From: Bifidobacterium biavatii DSM 23969
GTDB lineage: Bacteria > Actinomycetota > Actinomycetes > Actinomycetales > Bifidobacteriaceae
NCBI RefSeq assembly: GCF_000741165.1
Contig: NZ_JGYN01000013.1
Coordinates: 31,447 to 95,446 of the forward strand
Length of the DNA: 64,000 nt
Direction of reading: 5' to 3'
Under the pieces are notes generated by a model that was given only the letters and a program-made list of their open reading frames with translations, was not told the origin of the DNA and ran no database searches. A program made the translations under genes and the position numbers. Of this stretch, positions 33,227 to 42,440 are shown piece by piece (the stretch's first letter is position 1; the number at the start of each line of letters is the position of its first letter).

Positions 33227-34669
33227 CTATTCGGGTTGGCGGATATGCCGCCGCTGTTTGACATGCTGGGCCTGAGCGCGCACGCGACGCAACGTGTCCA
33301 GTTCGCGAGCCAACTCGTCGAGTCTGCGTTCACGCTCCCGCAGTTCAACAACCGCCTTGTCCGACGGCGGTTCGTCGCCGTCCGTTTCGGCCGTGTCGCA
33401 GACCGCGACCAACTCCGCCTGAAACGCTTCCCGCTCGGCCTCGATGCGACGCATCGTTCCGGCGATCGCATCGTCCACTGTGGTGCCATCGGCGACGAGA
33501 CGACTGGCCGTATTCAGCTCATTTGCCAGCTGGTGCAGTTCATCGAGTCGACGTGCCTGCATCGCGTACCAGCGGCGCTGCGCATCCGATTTGCCGACCG
33601 TGACCGGCATCCGCTCGCGTACGACTGGCTCCAGCAGCATGGGCGGACGGGAGAAGTACCCGTACAGGTCTTCCGCACGCATCTGCTTGACGTAACGGCC
33701 TCGCCGGCCCGTGACGACCTGCTGCGATGCCGCCGGCAGGTACGCGCGATACGTGTCCCCGTCGCGCACGATCCGCGTCAACGGAATCGTAATCAGCAGT
33801 CGTCGTCTCGTGCCGGGCAGCCATACGCGTACCGCGTTGTCGGTTTGTTCGGCGATCATCCGACGGTTGAAGCTGATCGGCATAACCGTATGCCGGCCGA
33901 TGCGGGCCATAACGTTCGGCTCGTCGTAGGCGCGTCCCAGTTTCACGTCGCGTACACGCAGCCCGCTCGCCATGTCCGTGAACGTCAAGTGCCGGCCGCG
34001 CACGACGACCGTCACGCCGGCGCTGTTCAACTCGCGTGCGAACGAATCGAAATCGGTGGAGGCGCCTGCGGCCGTGTCGATCGCGGCGCGAATACGATCC
34101 TTGATCGCGTCGCCTTTCGCCGACGCATACAGTTCCGCGAAGCTCACGCCATGACGGCGTCGCTCTCGCGCCGGTTTCAGTTCGGGCAGCACGTTCAGTC
34201 CGGTTTCCCGGCACAGCCGGTCGCTGATCTCGCGCAGTCTGCGTATCGTCGCTCCCGGTTTGGTGCGCATCTTATGGAATGTCACGTCACTGGTTGCACA
34301 GATGATGATGTGGTTATGCGTGTGTCCGCGATCGACGTGCGTGGCGATCACGTACCGGTATTCGCCGCCGGTGAACGCATCGGCGAACCGCACACCCAAT
34401 TCGTGCAGTTCCCGCGCGGTCATGCGTCGACTGTCCTCTGGACTGAACGATTGGATCACATGATGCGCAATCACGCCGTTGGCTCGATTCCCGCCGACCG
34501 ACTGTTCGACCGTGTCCATCATGCGCCGCGCCAACTCCGCGGGGTTCGTTGCATCGTCGCTGAAGTTCGCCGAGACCAAAGCGCCATGCTCGGTCTTATC
34601 GGGATTGGCGATATAGGCGATCGCCTTGTGCAGAGTGACGGTGATCTGACTCATGTTGACGACCGCCAT
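33227..34669 (-). CDS. MOB-P type relaxase
   Basis: DNA-nicking transesterase that starts transfer. 480 residues: N-terminal relaxase domain with candidate nucleophile Tyr19 (AIAYIANPDKT) and the three-His metal motif H111, H116/H118, H120 in HVDRGHTHNHIII. Residues 160-200 FAELYASAKGDAIK mark the end of the catalytic core; the C-terminal 100 residues are a coiled coil. ATG 34669 has GGAGG 6 bases upstream and overlaps the MobC stop by 19 bases. Confidence 0.92.
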   Translation of the reverse strand: MAVVNMSQITVTLHKAIAYIANPDKTEHGALVSANFSDDATNPAELARRMMDTVEQSVGGNRANGVIAHHVIQSFSPEDSRRMTARELHELGVRFADAFTGGEYRYVIATHVDRGHTHNHIIICATSDVTFHKMRTKPGATIRRLREISDRLCRETGLNVLPELKPARERRRHGVSFAELYASAKGDAIKDRIRAAIDTAAGASTDFDSFARELNSAGVTVVVRGRHLTFTDMASGLRVRDVKLGRAYDEPNVMARIGRHTVMPISFNRRMIAEQTDNAVRVWLPGTRRRLLITIPLTRIVRDGDTYRAYLPAASQQVVTGRRGRYVKQMRAEDLYGYFSRPPMLLEPVVRERMPVTVGKSDAQRRWYAMQARRLDELHQLANELNTASRLVADGTTVDDAIAGTMRRIEAEREAFQAELVAVCDTAETDGDEPPSDKAVVELRERERRLDELARELDTLRRVRAQAQHVKQRRHIRQPE

Positions 34670-35052
34670 CGCGCCGCCTCCACCGCTTCGTCACGCTCCC
34701 GGCACATGCGCAGCAGCAACGCCGTCAGTTCGCGCTGGCTGTCCAGCACGCGCGTCATATCGCCGCTCGTGATCAGCCCTGTCGCGTTCGCCACATGGGC
34801 GATCTGGTTGATGTTGTTGCCTATACGCGCCATGTCCGCGCGAACCATGCCGGGGTCCAGCGCGACCGTGACCACGACCGTATGCGCGTCGATCAGCAGC
34901 GCACGGGCATGGGCCGAGAACGACAGGACTCCGCCGCGTGATCGTTTCACCCGCTGGTAGAAACGGTTCGCCTCGGCCCACTCGTCGGGAGTGAACGTGA
35001 CCGTCTTGCGACGGCAGCGATTGGGGTGCGAGTCTTGCCAGCTCATGGCCAT
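34651..35052 (-). CDS. mobC: MobC-family relaxosome accessory protein
   Basis: 133 residues. Begins with a basic segment and an RHH-like RKTVTFTPDEWAEANRF strand-helix, and has the family motif GNNINQIAHVAN near residues 79-90. MobC proteins open DNA at the nick site for the relaxase. First gene of the minus-strand mobilisation operon, transcribed away from the oriT-like palindrome. Confidence 0.9.
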   Translation of the reverse strand: MAMSWQDSHPNRCRRKTVTFTPDEWAEANRFYQRVKRSRGGVLSFSAHARALLIDAHTVVVTVALDPGMVRADMARIGNNINQIAHVANATGLITSGDMTRVLDSQRELTALLLRMCRERDEAVEAARWRSST

Positions 35053-35091
35053 CGCCTATCGGGTCGCGGGTGTCCCGCGGCGGATGACCGA

Positions 35092-35141
35092 CAGGGAATC
35101 CGCGCAACCGTACGTACGGTTGCAATGCTTGCTATTCCCTG
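35092..35141. promoter_or_regulatory. Candidate oriT: nested inverted repeats
   Basis: Outer arms CAGGGAAT (35092-35099) and ATTCCCTG (35134-35141) enclose a perfect 20-bp palindrome (35104-35123, centre GTACGTAC) and a TGCTTGCTA stretch. It lies between divergent mobC and the 35303 gene, where relaxase targets normally are. The nick position is not evident. Confidence 0.6.
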
Positions 35142-35302
35142 ACCTGACTCAAAAAACAATCCGGGACCACCACCTGAACATGCCATGACTAACCTCGATT
35201 CCTAACGCCGATACCGGCGATTGAACCGCATCATCACAGCGCTGATGGTCACGCAAGGATAATCACGCTGCGACATCGAGCACACAGCCAAAGGAGGCGA
35301 GA

Positions 35303-35809
35303 ATGGCCGTCGGAAACCGTCGCAAGGAACGCGCCGACTGGGTACGCAAATCACTTGAAGAATACAAGGCACAGCTCAAGGAACGGGAGAATCGCACCGC
35401 GGCGCTGTACGACGCGCTCACCGATTTCACCAGAGCATTGGACACCGCACGACCGTTAGTCCAGGACTACACCCGCGACTACGGGGTATCGCGCCGTGGG
35501 ATCGGCGAGCAGTTCGGGCTCACACAGCGGCAACTCAGCGCATTGTTTGAACCATTGACCGATGCCGGTGCGACGGTAGATGACGCTAGGCCACAAACAT
35601 CCGAGACGGCTGTGATCCCGATTGAACCGGAATCACAGCCCGAGTCTGTTGCCGTTATTGTTACGGAGTCAGTTGCATCGACAGACCATATCGCCGACTA
35701 TGAGCAGCCGCCAAATTCAGGAATCCTTGATCGTCTTATTGATCACTCCAATGCTGGAGATTCGAGCAGACGTTATGAGCCTTCCGAAGATAGATCCTTC
35801 ATGTATTGA
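35303..35809 (+). CDS. Hypothetical protein with mobile-element context
   Basis: 168 residues, not recognised. N-terminal half is a charged coiled coil (ERADWVRKSLEEYKAQLKER, then RTAALYDALTDF) followed by an HTH-like DYGVSRRGIGEQFGLTQRQL. The rest is acidic and disordered. Excellent AAAGGAGG 7 bases before the ATG. Divergent from mobC across the candidate oriT, so it may regulate or bind that region. Confidence 0.65.
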   Translation: MAVGNRRKERADWVRKSLEEYKAQLKERENRTAALYDALTDFTRALDTARPLVQDYTRDYGVSRRGIGEQFGLTQRQLSALFEPLTDAGATVDDARPQTSETAVIPIEPESQPESVAVIVTESVASTDHIADYEQPPNSGILDRLIDHSNAGDSSRRYEPSEDRSFMY

Positions 35810-35898
35810 TGCGGCCATCTGCATCAAAGATGCTAGAGATATGTGCCATTCGCTCATAGCTCTATGCTTGATGACTCTTACAGTTCCACCAGAACTTG

Positions 35899-36183
35899 TC
35901 AGTAGTTAATCATTTCGAGTTCCGGTCCCATGTCCTCGGTCTGGGTGCGGCCGGTCTCGTGGAATTCGATGTGCCGGTAGAAGCCCTGCGCGTTGTCGTT
36001 GAACCCGGCAATCCACAGCGCGAGTCGGTCGTTGCCGATGGATTGTTTGCCGGCCTCGACCAGCATGCGCCCGACGCCGTGCCGATGCCGGTCGGCCAGC
36101 ACGGACAATGAGGCCAGTTCCACCGCTTCGGGACGGTTGATCGGCGGGCGTGGAGTGCGCAACAGTTCCGCGAACCCGATCAC
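35899..36183 (-). pseudogene. N-terminally truncated GNAT acetyltransferase
   Basis: 94 residues covering only the acetyl-CoA half of a GNAT: ELASLSVLADRHRHGVGRML with the loop HRHGVGRML, then IAGFNDNAQGFYRHIEFHETG. The first ~60-70 residues of the fold are absent and no frame upstream supplies them. A start ATG is present, so a small protein could still be made, but an enzyme is unlikely. Confidence 0.65.
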
Positions 36184-36296
36184 GCTGTCGTCTAAAGATG
36201 ACGGATTCCGCTTCGATTGGCGTGAATCGCCAGCATATGGTCATCATGGAATCCGTCCGGCATGGTGCCGGTCGCGGAATCCTGTGGTGGTTTGTC

Positions 36297-37598
36297 ATGA
36301 ATCCGTATCCGAATGATCACGTTAACCGGTCGTGTCAAGGTCGAACGCCGGTCATCGTTCTTGTGCTGGTGCTGTTGTGCGGAGTGCTGGGCATCGTGAC
36401 CGTGCCTCCGGGGTCGACGCCGGACGTGTGGGCGCACGTGTACCGGGTGGACGCGATGCTCAACGGCGACGTAATCGCCCGCCCGGTACGGGCGATGTCC
36501 GACTATCATCCCAACGCGGCGCACAACACAGGCGGCTGGGTCAATGATGACGTAATCGCGTTCTCGCTGGCCAATGACCGTCATTATGTATCCGGCTTGG
36601 TTGATGCTGCGTCCATCACCGTTAATGATGGGCATCGCAGCGAGGTGCCGTTTGATAACACCGCCGTGTACCCGCCGATCGCGTACCTGCCTCAGCTGTC
36701 CGCCTTCGTTGTCGGACGGCTGCTGCATCTGAATGTGACATGGCAGTTCTATCTCGCCGAAGTATTTCAGTTGGCCGTCTATCTCATGGCCGTGTGGATC
36801 GGTTTGCGTGTGCTGGCCGGGATTCCTTCGTCGCGTTGGTTTCGGATGTTGGCCGGGTTGTTGGCTGTGTGTTTGGCGTTGCCTGATTCGTTCATGTTCT
36901 CTCCCGACTCGACAGTGGTCGCACTGTCTCTGCCGTTGACCTGCATGCTGATCCGCTGCCTGCAAGCCGACCGGCTCGAAGCCGGCGACTGCGTGCTGCT
37001 GATCGGCCTGACCGGGATATTGGCGTTGTCGAAGTTCGCATATGCACCGTGCCTGCTCATGGCTTTGATGCTGATAATCACTCATCGCCGCATGCCCATG
37101 CGTTCACGGCTTATCCTCGTCGCCGGGTGCGTGTTGTCGGTTATGTTGTTGCTGACATGGTTAAAGTTTGGGACCGGGTTCGCTACGAACCCGTCTCGTG
37201 TTCCGTACGACGAGGTGCTGCGACGGCAACGGGAACTGCTGGCTGCCCCGCACAGGTTCCTGCCGCGGATGTTCTACAGTATCGTCCGTTTGCAGGGCTG
37301 GTCATGGTGGGAGCCGCCACTGCTATTCCTGTTCTGGATGCTCGCGCTTGCGGCCTTGATGTTGACCGTCATCGTATGGAGACGTGATCGGCAACGTCTG
37401 CTGTTCTGGCTGATGTCGTGGACGACGATCATGGGATGCGTGACGCTGGTGTATGTAGCGATATGGACGCAGTTCACGCTGACCGGGCAGGCCGGCGTCG
37501 TCGGCATCAACAGCCGATACTTCCTGCCTTTGGTGCCGCCGCTGGCCATGCAGTGTGCTGACGCATTACACGCGATCAGAGAGAACCTCGCACGGTAA
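36297..37598 (+). CDS. DUF2142-type polytopic membrane protein
   Basis: 433 residues with about ten membrane helices and a large loop after the first (PDVWAHVYRVDAMLNGDV, then DNTAVYPPIAYLPQLSAFVVG). This loop with Asp/Arg and the YPPIAYLPQ motif is characteristic of DUF2142/GT-C-like membrane proteins linked to cell-surface glycan assembly. A glycosyltransferase or transporter role is inferred. The ATG at 36297 has only a weak GGTGG; in-frame ATGs at 36237 and 36246 are alternatives. Single gene. Confidence 0.75.
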   Translation: MNPYPNDHVNRSCQGRTPVIVLVLVLLCGVLGIVTVPPGSTPDVWAHVYRVDAMLNGDVIARPVRAMSDYHPNAAHNTGGWVNDDVIAFSLANDRHYVSGLVDAASITVNDGHRSEVPFDNTAVYPPIAYLPQLSAFVVGRLLHLNVTWQFYLAEVFQLAVYLMAVWIGLRVLAGIPSSRWFRMLAGLLAVCLALPDSFMFSPDSTVVALSLPLTCMLIRCLQADRLEAGDCVLLIGLTGILALSKFAYAPCLLMALMLIITHRRMPMRSRLILVAGCVLSVMLLLTWLKFGTGFATNPSRVPYDEVLRRQRELLAAPHRFLPRMFYSIVRLQGWSWWEPPLLFLFWMLALAALMLTVIVWRRDRQRLLFWLMSWTTIMGCVTLVYVAIWTQFTLTGQAGVVGINSRYFLPLVPPLAMQCADALHAIRENLAR

Positions 37599-37674
37599 TT
37601 GGTTGCCATCGTTCGAGGGGTCGCCGGTATCGGTATGAATCGGCTTCATCAGCTGCGATTCAATCGTGTTGCAA

Positions 37675-38583
37675 TCAGATTTTTGGCTTGGCTGTCGGAT
37701 CGCCGACTTCGTTCTCATCCAAACCGACGGCGGTGAGGAAGCTGCCTTTCAGATCACTGCCGTCCATCTGCCAGCGACGATCGTTGATCGTGACGGTGGG
37801 CGTGGAGAAGCCGCTCTTGCCCGGCGCATAGAGTTCCGGCCGAAGGATCGTATAGTCGTCCGCCGCCTTCAGCCATGCCCGGTACCGGTATTGGCCATCG
37901 AAAGCTTTGTCCACTGTTGCCTTGTCTACGCCGGCGTCGAGCGCCTGCTGTTTGAGCCGGTCGTCGGTCACGCTGCGGTATTCGCCGAGTTCGCCGGGCT
38001 GAAAGTCTTGCGCGTAGATGTTCATCAGATATCCGAGCAGATGGTCGGGGTTTGGGTCCTGCTGCGCGATCGTGACGGCCGCGTTGAACGCTCGGGTCGA
38101 ATACTCGTCGCTGCTTTTGTAATCCTGGAACGTCATGAAATGCAGGTCGAGATTGATCTGCCCCGCATCCAGCATGCTCTTGATCGTCGGATCGAGCGTA
38201 CGGCTCACCAGCGCGCAACCCGGGCACAACGGTTCCAGATACATGCCGACGGTCGGCACGTCGTCGATCCTGCTGCCGTACCCGTTCTTGGAGATCAGGA
38301 TGCCGCCCTGGTCGTCCGCGAGCGACGGCTTGACCTTGACCCTGCGCAGGGCGTCATGTGCGGCCTGTTCCGATTGTGGGGCGTCCTCCGTCGCGGAGCG
38401 ATTGACCGACATGCTGCGATACAACGCAACACCGCACACGACCAGCAGAACGGCGATGATCGCGACGGTCAACATTCCGATGATGGTCTGCTGACGACGT
38501 TCCACCGCTGAAACCGTCATGCCGTTGCGAGAATCCTGCCGTTGCGTATTGCTGCGTTTCACCCCTCCATGATGAGTGCTCAC
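37675..38583 (-). CDS. Membrane-anchored thioredoxin-fold (DsbA-like) protein
   Basis: 302 residues. A membrane helix (about 33-55) follows a short basic N-terminus; the external domain has the redox-type motif CPGC at 120-123 (MYLEPLCPGCALVSRTL), an inserted helical domain and a cis-Pro region STPTVTINDRRW. Matches the DsbA-like oxidoreductases of actinobacteria that act on exported Cys proteins. Start uncertain: GTG 38583 used; a GTG just behind GGAGG (about 38559) or ATG 38520 are alternatives. The first ~115 bases are duplicated at 41802-41917. Confidence 0.82.
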   Translation of the reverse strand: MSTHHGGVKRSNTQRQDSRNGMTVSAVERRQQTIIGMLTVAIIAVLLVVCGVALYRSMSVNRSATEDAPQSEQAAHDALRRVKVKPSLADDQGGILISKNGYGSRIDDVPTVGMYLEPLCPGCALVSRTLDPTIKSMLDAGQINLDLHFMTFQDYKSSDEYSTRAFNAAVTIAQQDPNPDHLLGYLMNIYAQDFQPGELGEYRSVTDDRLKQQALDAGVDKATVDKAFDGQYRYRAWLKAADDYTILRPELYAPGKSGFSTPTVTINDRRWQMDGSDLKGSFLTAVGLDENEVGDPTAKPKI

Positions 38584-38638
38584 GCGGGATCAAGCTAATC
38601 GGAGGAGCATTTGTCAACCAAAGACGACACGAAACGGC
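38523..38638. repeat. 116-bp direct repeat, copy 1
   Basis: Covers the 5' end and upstream region of the thioredoxin-fold gene. About 85 percent identical by eye to 41802-41917, same orientation and length. Confidence 0.8.
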
Positions 38639-38786
38639 ATATGACCGGCTGTCCGAGAAAGAATCCTCGTTGAATGTCACGATCTATTGCAGCGTCTTGC
38701 AATGAGGCTTGCAACGGGCCGAATACGCAGTCATGTCTGATATCATGATGACTTTATCTGCCGGCACCGCTTTCAGGAGGTTCACG

Positions 38787-39353
38787 ATGTTGTCTACCGC
38801 TTGGGGCGACGAAAGCATCAGAAACAAGGATCTGGATCACCCTTGGTATCTGATGGGCGCATCCCTGATCGAGGGAAATCCGGACTCTATCAGAAGCGAA
38901 CTCATGCGGTTGAAACCCGCCGGCGCGAAGAAACTGCACTGGCACGACATGACGCCACGATTCAAGAACGAGGTCATCAAATCCTTGGAGGGAATGGAAT
39001 CGCTTCACATCATCGTGGTCGGCGAACGGATGACGCACATGAAGGACGAACGCGCGCGTCGCAAGTGTTTGGAACGACTGCTTCCCATCCTTGAAGGTTA
39101 CGGCGTCGAACAGCTGGTTCTGGAAGCAAGAACCGATGCTCTGAATAAAGCGGACAACGCGCACAGAATGCAACTGGAACGTACGGGCGTGGTCTCGCGA
39201 ATCAGAATCACTCATATGCGAGGAGACGCCGAACCACTCCTGTGGCTGCCGGATCAGGCTCTTGGAGCATATGTGGACACCAGACTGGGCTTACAGGATT
39301 TCAATCTGTTCACCGACACCAAGGTCATCGACGAGCAAGTTGCACTGACGTAG
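38787..39353 (+). CDS. DUF3800-like protein
   Basis: 188 residues beginning MLSTAWGDESI; the early DES acidic motif, the LHWHDM segment and a second acidic cluster (LVLEARTDALNKAD) resemble DUF3800, a predicted RNase H-like nuclease family of mobile elements and defence islands. ATG 38787 chosen for GGAGG 7 bases upstream. Shorter than typical DUF3800 (~220-250), so the end may be lost. Stands alone; a GAGACCGG...CCGGTCTC hairpin (39361-39397) follows. Confidence 0.6.
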   Translation: MLSTAWGDESIRNKDLDHPWYLMGASLIEGNPDSIRSELMRLKPAGAKKLHWHDMTPRFKNEVIKSLEGMESLHIIVVGERMTHMKDERARRKCLERLLPILEGYGVEQLVLEARTDALNKADNAHRMQLERTGVVSRIRITHMRGDAEPLLWLPDQALGAYVDTRLGLQDFNLFTDTKVIDEQVALT

Positions 39354-39472
39354 ATACGCGGAGACCGGGTCCCGTGAATCACGGGAGCACCGGTCTCAAC
39401 TTCCATATCCCCGCAGGGCTGGCTCTGAGAATCATCTTATATCAGCCTGCTGACGTGATGCGGGCACGTCAA

Positions 39473-40153
39473 CTACCGACGACATGCACGTCTGGATGCC
39501 GCCGCATAACCCATGATCAGAAAGACAAACAGCCATAGGATCAGCACTAGTATCCCGGCAAGTGAATGGTCCACCGCAGTCGCCCCGCGTATCGCCGCCG
39601 GATAGAACAGTCCATTCGCAGCAGGTATCAGGTAGACGATGAACGGTTTGAGCAGCATAGGCACGAACACGTAGACGGATAGGCCGAGCAGCACGCTCCT
39701 CGTGAACAAGGACAGAGACAGCGCTGCGATGCCGTCCATCACAGCCAACAACAGGTACTGGAACGCAAGGCGGCCGGTATCGCCAATCCCATAGATGATG
39801 CCATTGCCAATGGTGTTTAGCGCGGTCAGGAACAGTCCGGCGATGACAATGATCGCGACTTTCTCCACCATCAGGGCACAGGCCATGCGGCGACGGGAAC
39901 CGGCGATGAGTGCCGCCATCATCGTTTCGCCCGACCTGATCTCGATGTTCGCCAGAATGGCGGCGATGATCACCGTCGCCTGCGACGCAAGCGTCATGCT
40001 GCTTACATTGTTCAACGGATTGTTCCCAGACTCATCCATGCTGATCGGCATCAACGCGACCGCGTATACGACGATCACCCAGTACACGGCCGCCAGGCAT
40101 GCAATCTGCAAAGATCGTGCTGTCGCATCCTTGTAGAGCAGAGTCTTAATCAT
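39473..40153 (-). CDS. ABC-2 type permease subunit
   Basis: 226 residues, six predicted membrane helices, with the short cytoplasmic N-terminus (MIKTLLYKDATARSLQIA) seen in bacitracin/lantibiotic-type permeases. Final gene of a three-gene minus-strand unit (ATPase 40983, permease 40168). Its substrate is unknown; self-protection against, or export of, a peptide is likely from the family and neighbours (SdpI-like, NarL-type system). Confidence 0.82.
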   Translation of the reverse strand: MIKTLLYKDATARSLQIACLAAVYWVIVVYAVALMPISMDESGNNPLNNVSSMTLASQATVIIAAILANIEIRSGETMMAALIAGSRRRMACALMVEKVAIIVIAGLFLTALNTIGNGIIYGIGDTGRLAFQYLLLAVMDGIAALSLSLFTRSVLLGLSVYVFVPMLLKPFIVYLIPAANGLFYPAAIRGATAVDHSLAGILVLILWLFVFLIMGYAAASRRACRR

Positions 40154-40167
40154 ATGCAGACCGCTTC

Positions 40168-40977
40168 CTATGCCTTCGGCGTCCGAAAAGACTGTCCGCG
40201 TACGATCACGGCCGCACAGAGAGCTATGGCTAGCCAGCAGACTATGACGATTACGGAAGCGCCCATTGGAAGATCGCCCGTCTCGTCGACTCTTCCGAAC
40301 GCGAAGCTTTTGCCGCCGATCATCGGTAGCAGCACGTCCGCGTGGATCACCTTCAGTACGCCGGACAGTGAAACGATGAGCAGCAGGAAGATCGCGACTA
40401 AGGCCGGCACGTCGCGTTTTGTGACTGTGGCCGCGATGTAGCCGACCAGTCCCATGACCACGGCGAACGCCACGACCCGAAACGGCGTCGTGACGACGGT
40501 CTCGGTGAGGAACATGGGCCGCAGGGCGGGATTCAATGTCGCGACGAGTATCACTGCGTTCAACAGTGACGACAGCAGTGATACGCTGGCGCAGTAGATC
40601 ACGGTCGCGAGTACGTCCCCGATCGCGAACGGCCAAGGTCGGTTGATCAGCAGTCGCAGTTGGCGTTCGTCGCCCATGCGGAAACCGGTTGCGACGTTCA
40701 ACGCCACGATGATCGGGATGAGGATGATTGAGGTCTGGTAGGGCGAGGCGAGCACGGCGTCGGACACGATATGCGCCGGATTCGGGTCCAGAGAATCAGT
40801 CGATCGTACGGTGCCGTCCGCAGCGATGGACACCGTCGAGGAGATCGTCTGCACGTCCAGGACCGCGAACAACGCAGTGAGCGCCAGCACAGCGAATACC
40901 GACCAATAGAATTGCCGGTTCGCGCAGTACCGCACCAGCGAGCAGGACACATACCGGAGTGAAACATTCGTTCCCAT
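40168..40977 (-). CDS. ABC-2 type permease subunit
   Basis: 269 residues with six membrane helices and a ~45-residue external loop after the first (SSTVSIAADGTVRSTDSLDP). ATG 40977 preferred because AAGGAG lies 8 bases before it; a GTG at 40986 overlaps the ATPase stop. Partner of the following permease, together forming the membrane part of the transporter. Confidence 0.85.
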   Translation of the reverse strand: MGTNVSLRYVSCSLVRYCANRQFYWSVFAVLALTALFAVLDVQTISSTVSIAADGTVRSTDSLDPNPAHIVSDAVLASPYQTSIILIPIIVALNVATGFRMGDERQLRLLINRPWPFAIGDVLATVIYCASVSLLSSLLNAVILVATLNPALRPMFLTETVVTTPFRVVAFAVVMGLVGYIAATVTKRDVPALVAIFLLLIVSLSGVLKVIHADVLLPMIGGKSFAFGRVDETGDLPMGASVIVIVCWLAIALCAAVIVRGQSFRTPKA

Positions 40978-40982
40978 GATGG

Positions 40983-41681
40983 TCACTCCTTCACCACATT
41001 GAAGTACGCCTGTTCCAGGCTGCCATAACCGTCGAGGAGCGTGTCGATGTCGTCATCGAGCACCTTCCGCCCGTTCGACAGGCCCACGACGTGGTCGGCC
41101 ACCAGTTCCAGTTCGGCCATGTAATGGCTGGAGACGAGGACGGTCCTGTGACCCGAGGCGTAGTCCTTGATGAAGTCGCGCACCCATTTGATGCCTTCAG
41201 GGTCGAGACCGTTCAACGGCTCGTCCAGAATGAGATACGGGGCATCGGTCAGTATCGCGACGGCGATGCCCAACCGTTGCTTCATGCCGAGCGAATAGGT
41301 CTTATACGTACGGTTGCGGGCCTCGTACAAGCCCACAAGCCGCAGGCATTCGTCGCACCGGGAGAACGGGATGCCGTCACCCAGTGCGATCCAATGCAGA
41401 TGATTGAGACCCGTCCGTGATGGATACGGCATCAACCCGTCGATGAACGAACCAACGGTCATAAGTGGGTTGGGACCTAATTCGCTGTACCGTTTACCGT
41501 CGAACGCGGCCATTCCGCTACTGGCCGATTCCAATCCGAGCAGGATGTGCAGCAAGGTCGATTTGCCGGCGCCGTTCGGCCCGATCAACGCCGTAACCTC
41601 GCCCGGTTCGGCTCGGAACGACACGTCATTCAACGCATGCTTATCCCCATAGGTCTTTGACAAACCGGCAATCTCAATCAT
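40983..41681 (-). CDS. ABC transporter ATP-binding protein (BcrA/drug-export type)
   Basis: 232 residues: Walker A GPNGAGKST (34-42), Q-loop region with MTVGSFIDGLMPY, signature YSLGMKQRLGIA, Walker B YLILDEPLNGLDPEGI and SSHYMAEL. The SLGMKQR and DEPLNGLDP forms are typical of bacitracin/lantibiotic-immunity ATPases. First gene of the unit; weakly preceded by GGAAGG. Confidence 0.92.
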   Translation of the reverse strand: MIEIAGLSKTYGDKHALNDVSFRAEPGEVTALIGPNGAGKSTLLHILLGLESASSGMAAFDGKRYSELGPNPLMTVGSFIDGLMPYPSRTGLNHLHWIALGDGIPFSRCDECLRLVGLYEARNRTYKTYSLGMKQRLGIAVAILTDAPYLILDEPLNGLDPEGIKWVRDFIKDYASGHRTVLVSSHYMAELELVADHVVGLSNGRKVLDDDIDTLLDGYGSLEQAYFNVVKE

Positions 41682-41988
41682 AGAAACCTTCCTCCGTAGA
41701 ACATCAAGACTTTTGAAATTGACTTATCTGCGTGCCAATCATCGGGTTTCAGCATGATGAACGGGCTGCTGGCTTTGTGTTTGCCGCCGAAATCGTCGTG
41801 TCGTTGCGAGAACCCTGTCGTTGCGTATTACTGCGTCTCACCCCTCCATGATGATTACCCACCCGGGATCACGCCAATCGGAGAAGTATTCGTCAACCAA
41901 AGACGACACGAGACGGCGGTAATCACTGCTTGTTTGGGTTACTCATCACAAAAACAAGCAGCTTCGCGTCGGCATCAGAGTCCTGCTC
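41682..41988. repeat. Intergenic region with 116-bp direct repeat, copy 2 (41802-41917)
   Basis: No gene. Bases 41802-41917 duplicate the 5' end of the thioredoxin-fold gene (38523-38638), including its GGAGGGGTG start region, but the frame is soon lost. The flanking ABC genes lie between the two copies. Confidence 0.75.
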
Positions 41989-42366
41989 CTATGACTGCGA
42001 TTCCAGGTAGTGTTTCCTAGCGTCGAGATTCGCGATGATTCCGCAGATGACGAGCCAAGCGACGAGGAGGACGGCAAGGCCGAGGAGTATCCACCACCAG
42101 ATCATGTCCATGTTGTTGATATCGCGGGTCGTGATCATGCCGACCGCCACGTCCACCGGCATCAAGGCGACCAAAATGCCGCTACCGAGGAATACGAACG
42201 CGTATTTGCGGTGTATGTATTCCCATGTTTCATCCGATGCGATGGTCCAACGCGTCTTGATGCCGATCTGGTAATTCCTCTTTAACCGGCCATTCTTCGC
42301 ATCCCAATACGTGGAGAAACATAACCGAACTGACCATATAAGCAAGACGATCAACACGAACAGCAT
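41989..42366 (-). CDS. SdpI-like membrane protein
   Basis: 125 residues, three membrane helices (about 1-18, 55-75, 90-112). The loop LKRNYQIGIKTRWTIASDETWEYIHRK (quoted in parts: NYQIGIKTRW, SDETWEYIHRK) is the SdpI family signature; SdpI protects against the SdpC toxin in Bacillus. Only the C-terminal half-length form is present, as in many SdpI-family proteins. Immunity or sensing role inferred. Confidence 0.75.
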   Translation of the reverse strand: MLFVLIVLLIWSVRLCFSTYWDAKNGRLKRNYQIGIKTRWTIASDETWEYIHRKYAFVFLGSGILVALMPVDVAVGMITTRDINNMDMIWWWILLGLAVLLVAWLVICGIIANLDARKHYLESQS

Positions 42367-42440
42367 GTTCTAAATCCTCCCTACATTACACCAGTTTAGA
42401 AATGGCTAAACTGCGAGTATCGACTTATCTTGGAATCCCA

